Positions 56,458-64,000 of a stretch of DNA of 64,000 nt are shown piece by piece; within the stretch, counting starts at the first letter, position 1; each line of letters opens with the position of its first letter. The notes beneath the pieces were generated by a model that had not been told where the DNA came from, ran no database searches, and saw only the letters and a list, made by a program, of their open reading frames with translations. The DNA is from Halobellus rarus (lineage in GTDB: Archaea; Halobacteriota; Halobacteria; Halobacteriales; Haloferacaceae): NCBI RefSeq assembly GCF_024494595.1, contig NZ_JANHDI010000014.1, positions 89,313-153,312 on the forward strand, given 5' to 3'. Made by a program: the position numbers and the translations under genes.

Positions 56458-56829
56458 ATGTCGAGCTCCGGCGACAGCTACCTCGACCGCGCCGACGGTC
56501 AGGACATCGACGACGGGATCTCGAAGGCGATCCTCGCGCCGATCCTCGCGCTGGGAAGCGGCCTCGCGATGCTCGTGAGTTCCGCGTTCGAGAACTTCAC
56601 GGACATCTTCTCGGTCGTCGGAGACGTCCGGGAACTCATCGGCGCGTTCTTCACGGAGCCGACGATCGCGATCCGACTCGCCGCGGAGGCGACCGGCTTA
56701 TCATCGCAACAGTTCGGAATCGCGGCGATTCCGGTCGTCTTCGCATCGATTGCAATCGGACTGGTGATCGTCGATCGGATCTGGGGAGACTCGATCCCGA
56801 TCCTCGATACCATCATCCCGTGGAGGTGA
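56458..56829 (+). CDS. Structural-block membrane protein A
   Basis: A 123-residue protein whose ATG touches the spike-like gene's stop. An acidic start (YLDRADGQDIDDG) is followed by a membrane helix (AILAPILALGSGLAMLVSSAF), an amphipathic middle and a second helix (FGIAAIPVVFASIAIGLVIV). No family recognised. It belongs to a run of six small membrane proteins that presumably make up the virion membrane or an export apparatus. Confidence 0.6.
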   Translation: MSSSGDSYLDRADGQDIDDGISKAILAPILALGSGLAMLVSSAFENFTDIFSVVGDVRELIGAFFTEPTIAIRLAAEATGLSSQQFGIAAIPVVFASIAIGLVIVDRIWGDSIPILDTIIPWR

Positions 56830-56834
56830 CTGCT

Positions 56835-57209
56835 GTGGCCGATGGAGATCCCGACGCCGGAGAGTTCGTCGATGACGACGACGGGATTCAGATAGGGAAG
56901 CTCGGAGGGACGGTCTTCCTCGGTGCGATCTTCGCGATCGCGTCGGTGATCTCCCGGTTCGTCCAGCTCCCCTTCGAGTTCGCGAGTACGATCTACGGCC
57001 TTCTCGGCGGCGGCATCGAGACGTTCTCGGGAGCCGCTTTCGACGCGGAAGCGTGGGGCGTCGGAACGGCGTGGAGCGAGGTAGCCACGTCGCTCTCAGG
57101 CGAGTGGGGCGTGCTCTCGTTCGCGGTCGCACTGGCTATCGTCGCGGGCTGGTTCGCGCTGGTCGCGGCGATCATTCTCGCAGCACGGGAGGCGATCGGC
57201 AGTGGCTGA
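56835..57209 (+). CDS. Structural-block membrane protein B
   Basis: From GTG 56835 this is 124 residues: an acidic start (DPDAGEFVDDDDG), a helix TVFLGAIFAIASVISRFV, and near the C-terminus VALAIVAGWFALVAAIILAA. The perfect Shine-Dalgarno GGAGGTGA (56822-56829) overlaps the previous gene's stop and lies five bases before GTG 56835, which decides the start over the GTG at 56820. It overlaps the next gene by eight bases. Confidence 0.6.
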   Translation: MADGDPDAGEFVDDDDGIQIGKLGGTVFLGAIFAIASVISRFVQLPFEFASTIYGLLGGGIETFSGAAFDAEAWGVGTAWSEVATSLSGEWGVLSFAVALAIVAGWFALVAAIILAAREAIGSG

Positions 57210-57702
57210 ATCAGACCGTTTGAGTCGGATTCCGACGAAGTTCCTCTCGGATCCGCGCGGGTACATCCTGGGCATCATCCGCGAGTGGATCGTCGGGCTC
57301 GTCCTGAGCGCGGGGGCGCTCTACGCCGCCTGGATCGACCAGATCGGCGACATCGGCGTTCGCACGTTCCAGCAGGGCTTCCTCGGTCCGATCGTCGAGG
57401 CGCTGATGATCCCAGGAGCGGCCGTTCTGGATTCCTTCGAGGGGATTCAGGCATCGGTCGCGGAGTCGCTCGTCGGGCTGGGAGTCGCCGCGCCGTTCGC
57501 GTTGGTGATCGGCTTCGCGGTCGCGATGGTCGTCTTCGTCGTCCTGTTCGGACTGCTGTGGTCACTCATCGACACGTATCTCCCAGCAGGGGCGCTCACC
57601 GCGCCGATCCGGGCGCTCGTGTCGTTGTTCTCATTCCAGTGGCTCCGACGCGGAGACGGCTCGACGAGCGATAGCTCCGGAGGTGAATCGAATGATCAGT
57701 AA
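57202..57702 (+). CDS. Structural-block membrane protein C
   Basis: A 166-residue protein with three to four membrane helices: EWIVGLVLSAGALYAAWID, a segment around LMIPGAAVLDSF, and VAAPFALVIGFAVAMVVFVVLFGLLW, ending in a Ser/Gly/Asp tail. GTG start inside the preceding gene. An amphipathic stretch FEGIQASVAESL is repeated in style in neighbouring proteins (A and E), suggesting a common ancestor. Not recognised. Confidence 0.6.
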   Translation: MAESDRLSRIPTKFLSDPRGYILGIIREWIVGLVLSAGALYAAWIDQIGDIGVRTFQQGFLGPIVEALMIPGAAVLDSFEGIQASVAESLVGLGVAAPFALVIGFAVAMVVFVVLFGLLWSLIDTYLPAGALTAPIRALVSLFSFQWLRRGDGSTSDSSGGESNDQ

Positions 57703-57952
57703 AGAGACAGTGTTCGGTGGCGGCGGCGCGACGATCCTGTTCGACGTGCTACTGAACGCCGGCGATGGGCTGCTACTCCTCGCGGACGTGGTGTTCGTCC
57801 CGCTCTCGGTGGCGTTCGGATCGATCGTTCCCCACGTGGGATGGCTCGACCAGGACGCCCTTCAGCCGTTGATCGTGTTCATCGCGGCGCTGTACGTCAC
57901 GAACCTGCTCATCGAACGAACTCAGCGGTTCAGAAACGATGACGACAACTAA
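57692..57952 (+). CDS. Structural-block membrane protein D
   Basis: An 86-residue protein from ATG 57692, five bases after a perfect GGAGGTGA (57679-57686) and inside the end of the preceding gene. Two helices: ATILFDVLLNAGDGLLLLADVVFVPLSVAF and PLIVFIAALYVTNLLI, then a charged tail RTQRFRNDDDN. The end is followed by a 75-base gap. No family recognised. Confidence 0.6.
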   Translation: MISKETVFGGGGATILFDVLLNAGDGLLLLADVVFVPLSVAFGSIVPHVGWLDQDALQPLIVFIAALYVTNLLIERTQRFRNDDDN

Positions 57953-58027
57953 CAGACACAGACGGACGCATAATGCGGGCGCGTACGGAGCGCGCCGGAA
58001 ACAGCGGAGATCGGGAGGTGCGGGCCA

Positions 58028-58714
58028 GTGACGCCGCTATCGACGCCGATGCAGTTGTATATGGGCGTTGGGTGGCTTGGGTGGCTGCTGATCCTCGCGT
58101 CGGTCGCGGGGGTTGTCACCTTCCGCAACGCAGACAGCGATCGGGCCGCACAGATCGGCTCGGCGAGCTGGGGTCTCCTCATCGCCGGCGTGCTGTACCT
58201 GATCTACAACCACTACACGGCGGCGGACGTCACCTCGTTCATCTCCTACGTGACGGGCCAGGGTGCCGTCTGGATCGTCCTCGCGATCGTCGCGTTCGGT
58301 GGGTACATCGCCGATCGGACGGCCGGCCAGACCGACAACCCGAGAGCGTTCGTCAGTTCCGTTCGGGAAGCGGCGTTCGTCCCCGTCGAGCGGACTGTCG
58401 GGACGGTGATGGGCGCGTTCATCTCGATCGTGATGGTGCTGATCGCGATCGCGTCGATCGGCGCAGAATTCCTCGGGTTCGGCCTCGGGCTGTTCGCCTC
58501 GGAACCGGGCTTCGGCTTCGGGATCTTCACGACGATCTTCGGGTTCGTCGGCCTCGGCGGCTCGATCCCGCTGATCGGTCCGCTTCTCCCCGAGTGGCTC
58601 ACGTCGATGTCGCCCGTCCAGTTCGTCGGCGTCGCGGGCGCGACTCTCGTGATCGCGCTGTCGGCGGCGTCGGCGAACTTCCGGGAAGCACTGATCGGAG
58701 GTGAGCGGTCGTGA
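58028..58714 (+). CDS. Structural-block membrane protein E
   Basis: A 228-residue protein with about six membrane helices (GWLGWLLILASVAGVVTF; SWGLLIAGVLYLIYN; VWIVLAIVAFGGYI; SIVMVLIAIASIGAEFLGFGLGLF; and FTTIFGFVGLGGSIPLIG to VGVAGATLVIALSAAS). GTG start seven bases after GGAGGTG (58014-58020). The largest of the pure membrane proteins in the block; not recognised. Coupled to the next gene by a GTGA overlap. Confidence 0.6.
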   Translation: MTPLSTPMQLYMGVGWLGWLLILASVAGVVTFRNADSDRAAQIGSASWGLLIAGVLYLIYNHYTAADVTSFISYVTGQGAVWIVLAIVAFGGYIADRTAGQTDNPRAFVSSVREAAFVPVERTVGTVMGAFISIVMVLIAIASIGAEFLGFGLGLFASEPGFGFGIFTTIFGFVGLGGSIPLIGPLLPEWLTSMSPVQFVGVAGATLVIALSAASANFREALIGGERS

Positions 58715-59049
58715 GCACGATCGATCTCGACTCCGAACCCGAGTGGATCGAAGACGCCTGGAGCGACAAAGAGGGCGATCTCCGACTGCGTGACGCACTG
58801 ACGCAGAAGCACCGCGGCGTGGCGTTCACGTCGCTCGTCGCGTTCGCGGGGGCGGCGTTCGGGCTCGTGGTCGCGATGGAAACCTTCGTCGCGGGCGATC
58901 TCGCGGGGACGGGACTCGTCATCCTCTCCACGGTGATGATGGCGTACGTCGCGTTCGCGGCGCTCCAGCAACTCGACTGTCGACTCCGTGAGGATCAGGA
59001 GTGTCGGCACTGCCGGAAGGAAACGGCGCGCTGGGAGGCTGATTCCTGA
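58711..59049 (+). CDS. Structural-block membrane protein F with CxxC tail
   Basis: A 112-residue protein: acidic N-terminus, two membrane helices (FTSLVAFAGAAFGLVVAM and TGLVILSTVMMAYVAFAAL) and a C-terminal cytoplasmic tail with QECRHCRKE, a CxxC that may bind zinc with other cysteines (LDCRLREDQE). GTG 58711 follows GGAGGTGA (58697-58704). Its stop touches the ATG of the next gene. Confidence 0.6.
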   Translation: MSTIDLDSEPEWIEDAWSDKEGDLRLRDALTQKHRGVAFTSLVAFAGAAFGLVVAMETFVAGDLAGTGLVILSTVMMAYVAFAALQQLDCRLREDQECRHCRKETARWEADS

Positions 59050-60723
59050 ATGCGTACGCGACAGGTACTCGCTCTCGCGGCCGTGTTCGCGCTCGTCGCC
59101 GTCAGCGTGGGAGCGGCCGGTCTCGCGGTCGCGGACGATCACGCGGGCGACGACTCCGATTCGGACGCAGTGTCGGCCGACGAACTGACGCTGGAGGACC
59201 TCCGGTCGGACGGGACGCGTCACGGCAACTCGCCGGACTCCGTACGTCTCGACGGCGAGCGGATGATGTGGGTGATCCACTGGCCGGCCGACGCGATGTC
59301 GAGCAACCCCGGCGATCCGCAAGACGACTCGTGGCGGTACCTGTCGCCGGGTGAGACCGTCGACCGAAACTCCGTGTGGCTCCGGACGATCAACCTCAAC
59401 GACGTCGAGGAGACCACCGTCCACGTCGCCTACTACGAGATCGGAGAGCGCGAAGTGCGCGTCGGCGAGAACACGACCCGGACCGAACAGTACGCGAAGA
59501 ACGTCTCGACGGAGGAGCACAACGTCACGCTCCAGCGCGGGTGGGTGATGCAGGAGATCCCGCTCCGGCAGTCGGACGACCCGCGAGAGGTGACGATGTG
59601 GGTCGAAGGCTCCGAGGAACTCCGCTGGACGTTCACTCACGAGTCGATCGCGACGACCGAGGGACTACCGTTCAGCACCTGGGGCGGCGCGCTCCGGTGG
59701 GCGTCGCTCGTGCTGATCCTCCCGATCGGGATCGGCGGCGTGCTCTCACTGGCCGGATCGAAGGCGATCGTCCGCCGGACGGGCGTCGGTCCGCAGTGGG
59801 GCTTCGGCCTCTGGAGCGCCGCGTTCGCCATCCTCGCGTTCATCATCGTCGTCTCGTTCTGGGGCGACCTCGCGAACCTCCTCGTCGAGCACCCGTACGC
59901 GCTCGCGATCTTCGTGATCGCGTACCTGTTCGTGCTGATGCTGGAGACGTTCGATCACGGCGTTCGGCGGATCCGCTTCGAGAAGTCGGACCTCACTCCG
60001 ACGTCGAGTCCCGCCGGCGATCGCGCCGTCGACGAGCTGTCCGAACGCGAACAGACGCTGACGGTGATCTCTCGCGAGGACCAACCGCTCTCGGTGGCGA
60101 CGCCGGGACTGATCCCGTTCCTCGCCCGACTCATCGGCGGCGGTGCTGCGGTGCTCCGGACGGTTGATCCGGAGCACGAGAACGCTGACGAGCGCGGGGA
60201 GACCGACACCGTCCAGGACCCGCTGACGTGTCGGGTGCCGGTCAAAGAGGGCCACGTCGACGAGAAGGTGTACGTGCACCCGCTCTCGCCGGACGTCGTC
60301 GACTTCGAGCCGGAGCACTTCGAGATCAACGTCCCGGCTCCGGAGTCCGCGGACGAGTGGCTCTCGTTCGGAGTCCGGGCGTTCGCGATGCTGGCGGCCG
60401 TCGCGTTCGCGATGTCGATCGCGGGGACGGTGGCGGGCTTCCTGACGCTCGTCGCCGGCGTCGCCTGGATCGCCGTGCGGCCGGTCGAAGGCTATGCCCG
60501 CGTGTGGGCCGCTCCGGCTCACTACCGTTCGGCGCGAGCGACGGCGATCTCGCTGGCCGAGGAGACAGACGACGCGCAGACGATCGAGCGGGAGCGCGAG
60601 AAGCGGATTCAGTCGGAGATCACGACGCAGCGCGACATTATGGAAGCCGTCGATTCGAGGGATAAGACGCTGATCGACGGGATGTTCGGCGTCGACGAGG
60701 AGGTGCTCGATGGCGGCGACTGA
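59050..60723 (+). CDS. Large membrane protein of the structural block
   Basis: A 557-residue protein. A Sec signal (VLALAAVFALVAVSVGAAG) is followed by an ectodomain of about 185 residues (MWVIHWPADAMSS, ETTVHVAYYEIGEREVRVGE, ending VTMWVEGSEELRW), three membrane helices (about 218-310), a cytoplasmic part (DLTPTSSPAGDRAVDELSERE, LTCRVPVKEGHVDEKVYVHPLSPDVVDFE), two more helices near 445-485 and a long charged C-terminal helix. Not recognised; in pleolipovirus genomes an uncharacterised conserved protein lies between spike and NTPase. It overlaps the next gene by 14 bases. Confidence 0.6.
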   Translation: MRTRQVLALAAVFALVAVSVGAAGLAVADDHAGDDSDSDAVSADELTLEDLRSDGTRHGNSPDSVRLDGERMMWVIHWPADAMSSNPGDPQDDSWRYLSPGETVDRNSVWLRTINLNDVEETTVHVAYYEIGEREVRVGENTTRTEQYAKNVSTEEHNVTLQRGWVMQEIPLRQSDDPREVTMWVEGSEELRWTFTHESIATTEGLPFSTWGGALRWASLVLILPIGIGGVLSLAGSKAIVRRTGVGPQWGFGLWSAAFAILAFIIVVSFWGDLANLLVEHPYALAIFVIAYLFVLMLETFDHGVRRIRFEKSDLTPTSSPAGDRAVDELSEREQTLTVISREDQPLSVATPGLIPFLARLIGGGAAVLRTVDPEHENADERGETDTVQDPLTCRVPVKEGHVDEKVYVHPLSPDVVDFEPEHFEINVPAPESADEWLSFGVRAFAMLAAVAFAMSIAGTVAGFLTLVAGVAWIAVRPVEGYARVWAAPAHYRSARATAISLAEETDDAQTIEREREKRIQSEITTQRDIMEAVDSRDKTLIDGMFGVDEEVLDGGD

Positions 60724-61498
60724 CGACTCGACGGCCGACTCGCCGCTGGAGTCGTTCCGGCCGGCGCTCGTGAAACTGACCGACGACCTCCGTCGGCACG
60801 AGCGCGAGCTGTTCCGCGGGTTCGACTCCCGGCGCGACGTCCTGGAGTGGACACAATCTCTCGCCGTGCACACGCTCGGAGAGCTTCCTCAGGACTGGTT
60901 CCACTCGATGGCGACGCAGTTCCAGGGAACGCCGAGCAGCGGGAAGGAACGCCTCCTGATGGCGGCACTGCTGAAGCCGTCGGTCCGGAAGCGCGACGTC
61001 GACGACGACGCCGCGGCGGAGTTCCGAAGACAGCTCTCCGCGAAGAGGATCCGCCCCGCAGCGCACCGGGCGTTTCGAGAACTTCGAGCCGACGCGACGG
61101 AGTACATCGACGACTCCTCGGACGGTCAGCACGCGGCGTCGAGACAGCGGTACGTCGCGATGCGACCGGCGATCGACGAACTCGCGGAGAACCAGGAGCG
61201 GACGATGACGCGCCTCCTAGAGGGCTTCGCGGATCGGGAGACGATTCTCGACTGGGGGCACGATCTCGAACTCGCCACGCACGGGGAGATCCCCGAGGGA
61301 TTCGTCACGCGCTGTTATCAGGAAAACCCGACGTGGCGGACGCTCGTCGGTCGCGATCGGGCCGACGCCCGAGCCCGCGAGTTGTTCGCGGCGAAGTACG
61401 TGGTACCGTTCTACAACCGAGGCATCCGCGATCTCGCCGGCCGCGCCGGGGAGCACCCCGACGCCGACCGCGAGGAAACGGAGGTGCAGTTAGCGTGA
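60710..61498 (+). CDS. Soluble protein with internal duplication
   Basis: A 262-residue soluble helical protein made of two related halves: residues 37-60 and 172-195 align without gaps (G-F-x-x-R-x-x-[VI]-L-[ED]-W-x-x-x-L-x-x-x-T-x-G-E-[LI]-P), each preceded by an ERxxxRxxxGF-like helix. No membrane segment or catalytic motif. ATG 60710 follows GGAGGTG (60699-60705) inside the previous gene, and its stop overlaps the NTPase start by four bases. Its invariable neighbour is the NTPase, so it may be a partner of it. Confidence 0.65.
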   Translation: MAATDDSTADSPLESFRPALVKLTDDLRRHERELFRGFDSRRDVLEWTQSLAVHTLGELPQDWFHSMATQFQGTPSSGKERLLMAALLKPSVRKRDVDDDAAAEFRRQLSAKRIRPAAHRAFRELRADATEYIDDSSDGQHAASRQRYVAMRPAIDELAENQERTMTRLLEGFADRETILDWGHDLELATHGEIPEGFVTRCYQENPTWRTLVGRDRADARARELFAAKYVVPFYNRGIRDLAGRAGEHPDADREETEVQLA

Positions 61499-62649
61499 GT
61501 ACGATAGAAAGCCAATACAGAGACGACAGCAGCAGCGACGCGAAGGACTCGGTACTCGACGAGTTCCGAGAACCGATTAGGAACACCCAGCAGGCAACCC
61601 GCGACAGCCGCCGGCACACGGACGCGCGGTCGATGCGCGAGGCGTTCGGCATCCCGCGGTGGGACCGTGATCGCTTCGAGTACGCGAGCGTGATGCCGGA
61701 CTGCTTCGAACACTCCTGGGACGCGCCGCCGAACGAGTCCAACGGTGGGACGGACTTCCTCGCCCGCGGGAAGCCCGGGAAAGGGAAGTCGACGCTGGCG
61801 AACTACCTCGCCGTTCGACAGCTGGAGTTGAACGACGAGAAGGTCGTCTGGCGCGGGTCGGCGAGCCGATCGGAGTGGCTCCCGCTCTCTCCGTGGACGC
61901 GGCTGTGCCTCCCCGAGGGCGTCGACGTGACTGCACGGCTCGAAGGAAAGGATCCGACGCAGCCGCCGGTGGAACTCGACGTCGACGAGCTCGAGGAGAT
62001 CGTCCGCGAGGTCGTTCGCTACCGCGACCCCGTTCACCTGAATCAGGAGCTCCTGAAGCCGGGAATGTTCCACGTGGTCTACCCCGATCCGCGGATGCGC
62101 GGTTGTCAGGCGGTCTACGAGGACTCGCCCGAGCGGACGGTCGAAACCCCGGCGAGCCGCGACGAACTGTTCGCCGCGGGCGACCCGGCGGGACACTGGT
62201 GGTTCGCGTGGGCGCTGTCCCGCGTCGAGCACGGGCCGCACCACTGGACGACCTGGATCTGTGACGAGATCGGCGATCTCTGTCCGCAGTCGGCGAAGAA
62301 GGACGCGTTCGGCTCCTACCAGAAGGTCGAGCTGCTCAAAGACACGTGGGTGGACCTCCGGAAGTTCGGTGTCTCGGTGTTCGCGTTCGCGCACTCGGAG
62401 AAGGACGTCCACCAGATGATTCGGCACAAACTCCGCTGGCGGATCCAGATGCCGGGAACGGCGAATCCGACGAAAGCGGGCGACATCGTCGGTTTCGAGA
62501 GTATCCCGATGCACAGCGATATGACCTCTCGAATGCCGGTCGGGCAGGCGCTGATGTACACGGAGACGCGCTTCGAGAAATTCGGCTGGAAGGACATGCC
62601 GAGCGCGAGCGATTACAAATTAAAAATCAGACTGGAGGAAGGCCGATGA
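61495..62649 (+). CDS. VP8-like P-loop NTPase
   Basis: A 384-residue ATPase. Walker A is GKPGKGKST (residues 92-100), Walker B WTTWICDEIGDL near residue 247-258, and a later FAHSEKDVHQMIRHKLRWRI could be the sensor/arginine-finger region. This resembles the HerA/FtsK-like NTPase called VP8 in pleolipoviruses, thought to act in assembly. GTG 61495 lies nine bases after GGAGGTG (61480-61486). Overlaps by four bases on both sides. Confidence 0.72.
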   Translation: MSTIESQYRDDSSSDAKDSVLDEFREPIRNTQQATRDSRRHTDARSMREAFGIPRWDRDRFEYASVMPDCFEHSWDAPPNESNGGTDFLARGKPGKGKSTLANYLAVRQLELNDEKVVWRGSASRSEWLPLSPWTRLCLPEGVDVTARLEGKDPTQPPVELDVDELEEIVREVVRYRDPVHLNQELLKPGMFHVVYPDPRMRGCQAVYEDSPERTVETPASRDELFAAGDPAGHWWFAWALSRVEHGPHHWTTWICDEIGDLCPQSAKKDAFGSYQKVELLKDTWVDLRKFGVSVFAFAHSEKDVHQMIRHKLRWRIQMPGTANPTKAGDIVGFESIPMHSDMTSRMPVGQALMYTETRFEKFGWKDMPSASDYKLKIRLEEGR

Positions 62650-62843
62650 TCGGGACTACTCCCTCGGATTCGAGAAAAAACGACAGCAGGAAGCGAAATT
62701 CGACTCGGACCGGGTCGCGGCGATCCGGTCGGAATCGGCAGTCCTCACGCGCGCGTGTTTCGGATAAGCGCGGTGGGGTCCCCCCGCGGGCGCGCACTGA
62801 GCGGGCGATCGACAGCGCGGTCGAGCGCGAGGTGAGCGCGTGA
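62646..62843 (+). CDS. Small basic Arg/Ser-rich protein
   Basis: A 65-residue protein very rich in Arg, Ser and Thr (SRKNDSRKRNSTRTGSRRSGRN), unusual in an acidic haloarchaeal proteome. It could bind DNA or the inner face of a virion membrane. ATG 62646 overlaps the NTPase stop, and it overlaps the next ATG by one base. No family recognised. Confidence 0.5.
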   Translation: MIGTTPSDSRKNDSRKRNSTRTGSRRSGRNRQSSRARVSDKRGGVPPRARTERAIDSAVEREVSA

Positions 62844-64000
62844 TGCGCGGAACGCGTCTCTGCGCGATCGTGCTGGCGTGCATTATGCTCACGAGCGTGG
62901 TCGCGCTCGCCATCCCCGCGAGTATGCTGGCGAGCGCACAACCCGAGCAGGCAGGCCCGCCCGGGATGGCCGGCGTTCCGAGCGAGAACGTCGGGCCGCC
63001 GGATCACGCGCAAGGGAACGGACCAGCAGTCCAGAGTCAGCAAGGACCGCCCGAGAAGGCGCTGGAGAACATCCCGACGGATGCGGCCGCGTGGTCGATC
63101 CACGCAGACAAGCACGCGGGCGATCTCGCGGTCGAGGTCGGTGCGACCGAAGACGGAGAGGTGCGGTTGACGCTCTCGGACGAGCGGAACCACGCGGGCC
63201 GCGAGGTCGCGATCGACGCGACGACGCTGGATGAGACGATCGGGACGAGGCCCAAGACTGCGTACGGGCTCCACGAGTCGGGCGACGAGTGGACCTCGGA
63301 GATCCGCTACGAGGACGGCTTTGCGATCTTCGAGGTGCCAAAGTTCAGTAGCAACACCGTCGAGTTCTCTGGCGGCGTCTCGATCAACGCGACGCCGGCG
63401 ACGGACGGATCGACGTTCGAGTATGAGTTGTCTGATCTCGATTCGGCGTCGGATCCGACGGTAGATCTGACGGGAGTCACGAACACCGAGACGAATACGA
63501 TCTCCTCGACGCTCACGTCGGGAACGATTAACGCCGATATATCAGGGACCGAGGACCCGCCGGAAACGACGCTCACGATTGAAGGTAACGGGTTTGGGAC
63601 TCGAACGGACTCTCAAACCTTTAGCAATGTCGGCGATGGTCACTCCGACTCAATCTCGGTTGAGGGGAGCCTCTCGACGGATCCCGTCGCCGATGGTGCG
63701 ACAGTCACGCTGACAGGGCAAACAAACGAGGGCACACAGCAGACTGTGAGTGGGAGCGCCAGCGACGGAGACTCCCGAAGCATCACGGTCCACGGAAATG
63801 CGGATCCTATCGGTTCTGAGGTCTCTGCTTCAGGGTTTCGCAATACCGTTCAGTATGATATCCCATACGGCGACGGTCCCGCATTTCAGTCGAGCGCATC
63901 GAAAGGCGAGACCCGGAGTTATACGATGGACACCGGAGATGTGGAGACTGTCGAAGAAGTCGAATTTCGAGGATCGAGTTACTATCTTAGCGAAGGTGTT
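62843..64000 (+). CDS. Secreted adhesin-like protein (partial)
   Basis: The frame is open from ATG 62843 to the right edge, 386 codons. It has a signal peptide (CAIVLACIMLTSVVALAIPASMLASA), a Pro/Gly-rich segment (GPPGMAGVPSENVGPPD), a beta domain (AAWSIHADKHAGDLAVEVGATEDG, WTSEIRYEDGFAIFEVPKFSSNTVEFSGGV), then Thr/Ser/Gly/Asp-rich strand repeats. It looks like an exported fibre or receptor-binding protein. GAGGTGA (62829-62835) lies eight bases upstream. Base composition drifts towards AT near the right edge. The C-terminal anchor is out of view. Confidence 0.6.
   Translation, partial: MRGTRLCAIVLACIMLTSVVALAIPASMLASAQPEQAGPPGMAGVPSENVGPPDHAQGNGPAVQSQQGPPEKALENIPTDAAAWSIHADKHAGDLAVEVGATEDGEVRLTLSDERNHAGREVAIDATTLDETIGTRPKTAYGLHESGDEWTSEIRYEDGFAIFEVPKFSSNTVEFSGGVSINATPATDGSTFEYELSDLDSASDPTVDLTGVTNTETNTISSTLTSGTINADISGTEDPPETTLTIEGNGFGTRTDSQTFSNVGDGHSDSISVEGSLSTDPVADGATVTLTGQTNEGTQQTVSGSASDGDSRSITVHGNADPIGSEVSASGFRNTVQYDIPYGDGPAFQSSASKGETRSYTMDTGDVETVEEVEFRGSSYYLSEGV

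Overview
The window comes from a halophilic archaeon (class Halobacteria). The evidence is a strongly acidic proteome with Asp/Glu-rich tails, GC-rich codons, Tat-type lipoproteins, HalOD1 and Bat-like HTH proteins, a PGF-CTERM surface protein, and TATA-like boxes sitting 20-30 bases from start codons (leaderless transcripts). I could not fix the genus. I saw no rRNA, convincing tRNA or CRISPR array.

Bases 1-27957 are ordinary chromosome: replication factor C large subunit with a C-terminal PIP box, a polar amino-acid ABC importer (solute receptor, permease, ATPase), a CtaA/COX15-like heme A synthase, a creatinase-fold (M24-like) protein that has lost most metal ligands, malic enzyme fused to a phosphotransacetylase-like domain, RNase HI, a CBS protein, an EamA transporter, a cytidylate-kinase-like protein lacking the P-loop lysine, DUF1684, a Bat-like HTH regulator, HalOD1, an M29 aminopeptidase, an enolase-superfamily protein with a DUF1405 membrane partner, PdxS, ThrB, an FAD oxidoreductase, CarB, and several small haloarchaeal proteins.

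Bases 27958-53100 look like an integrated element plus a defence/cargo island. At its left end a full-length tyrosine integrase (28220-29260) is followed by a leftward operon of small acidic and zinc-ribbon proteins headed by a PadR regulator. A PhiH1-type repressor faces it across a palindromic operator region. Rightward come alternating AT-rich and GC-rich blocks. These are: an AT-rich three-gene operon with a 1019-residue P-loop protein, a coiled-coil protein and an unrecognised third protein (34312-39319); a beta-class DNA methyltransferase; a PD-(D/E)XK nuclease; an SRA-like/HNH nuclease; a DUF429 gene with an in-frame amber stop; an HTH plus partner pair; an internally deleted Dam methylase; a PGF-CTERM protein; OsmC; an Orc1/Cdc6; VapBC; a 386-bp MITE with a perfect 8-bp target duplication; and an HNH protein. 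Three scattered AT-rich genes share one plan, an N-terminal membrane anchor plus a beta-sandwich.

Bases 53109-64000 (running off the right edge) are a second module that I read as a pleolipovirus-related provirus or close relative. It holds a catalytic-domain-only integrase, an AbrB regulator, a Tat-exported spike-like protein, six small membrane proteins, a large membrane protein, a protein with an internal duplication, a VP8-like P-loop NTPase, a small basic protein and a secreted, partly seen adhesin-like protein. The genes overlap or abut and mostly carry strong GGAGGTG-type Shine-Dalgarno sites, unlike the leaderless chromosomal genes.

The strongest candidate for an undescribed system is the AT-rich ATPase/coiled-coil operon at 34312-39319. 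The seven-fold repeated TDGG peptide motif in the left operon and the shared 29-bp upstream element (33463, 46242, weaker at 44429) are also unexplained.
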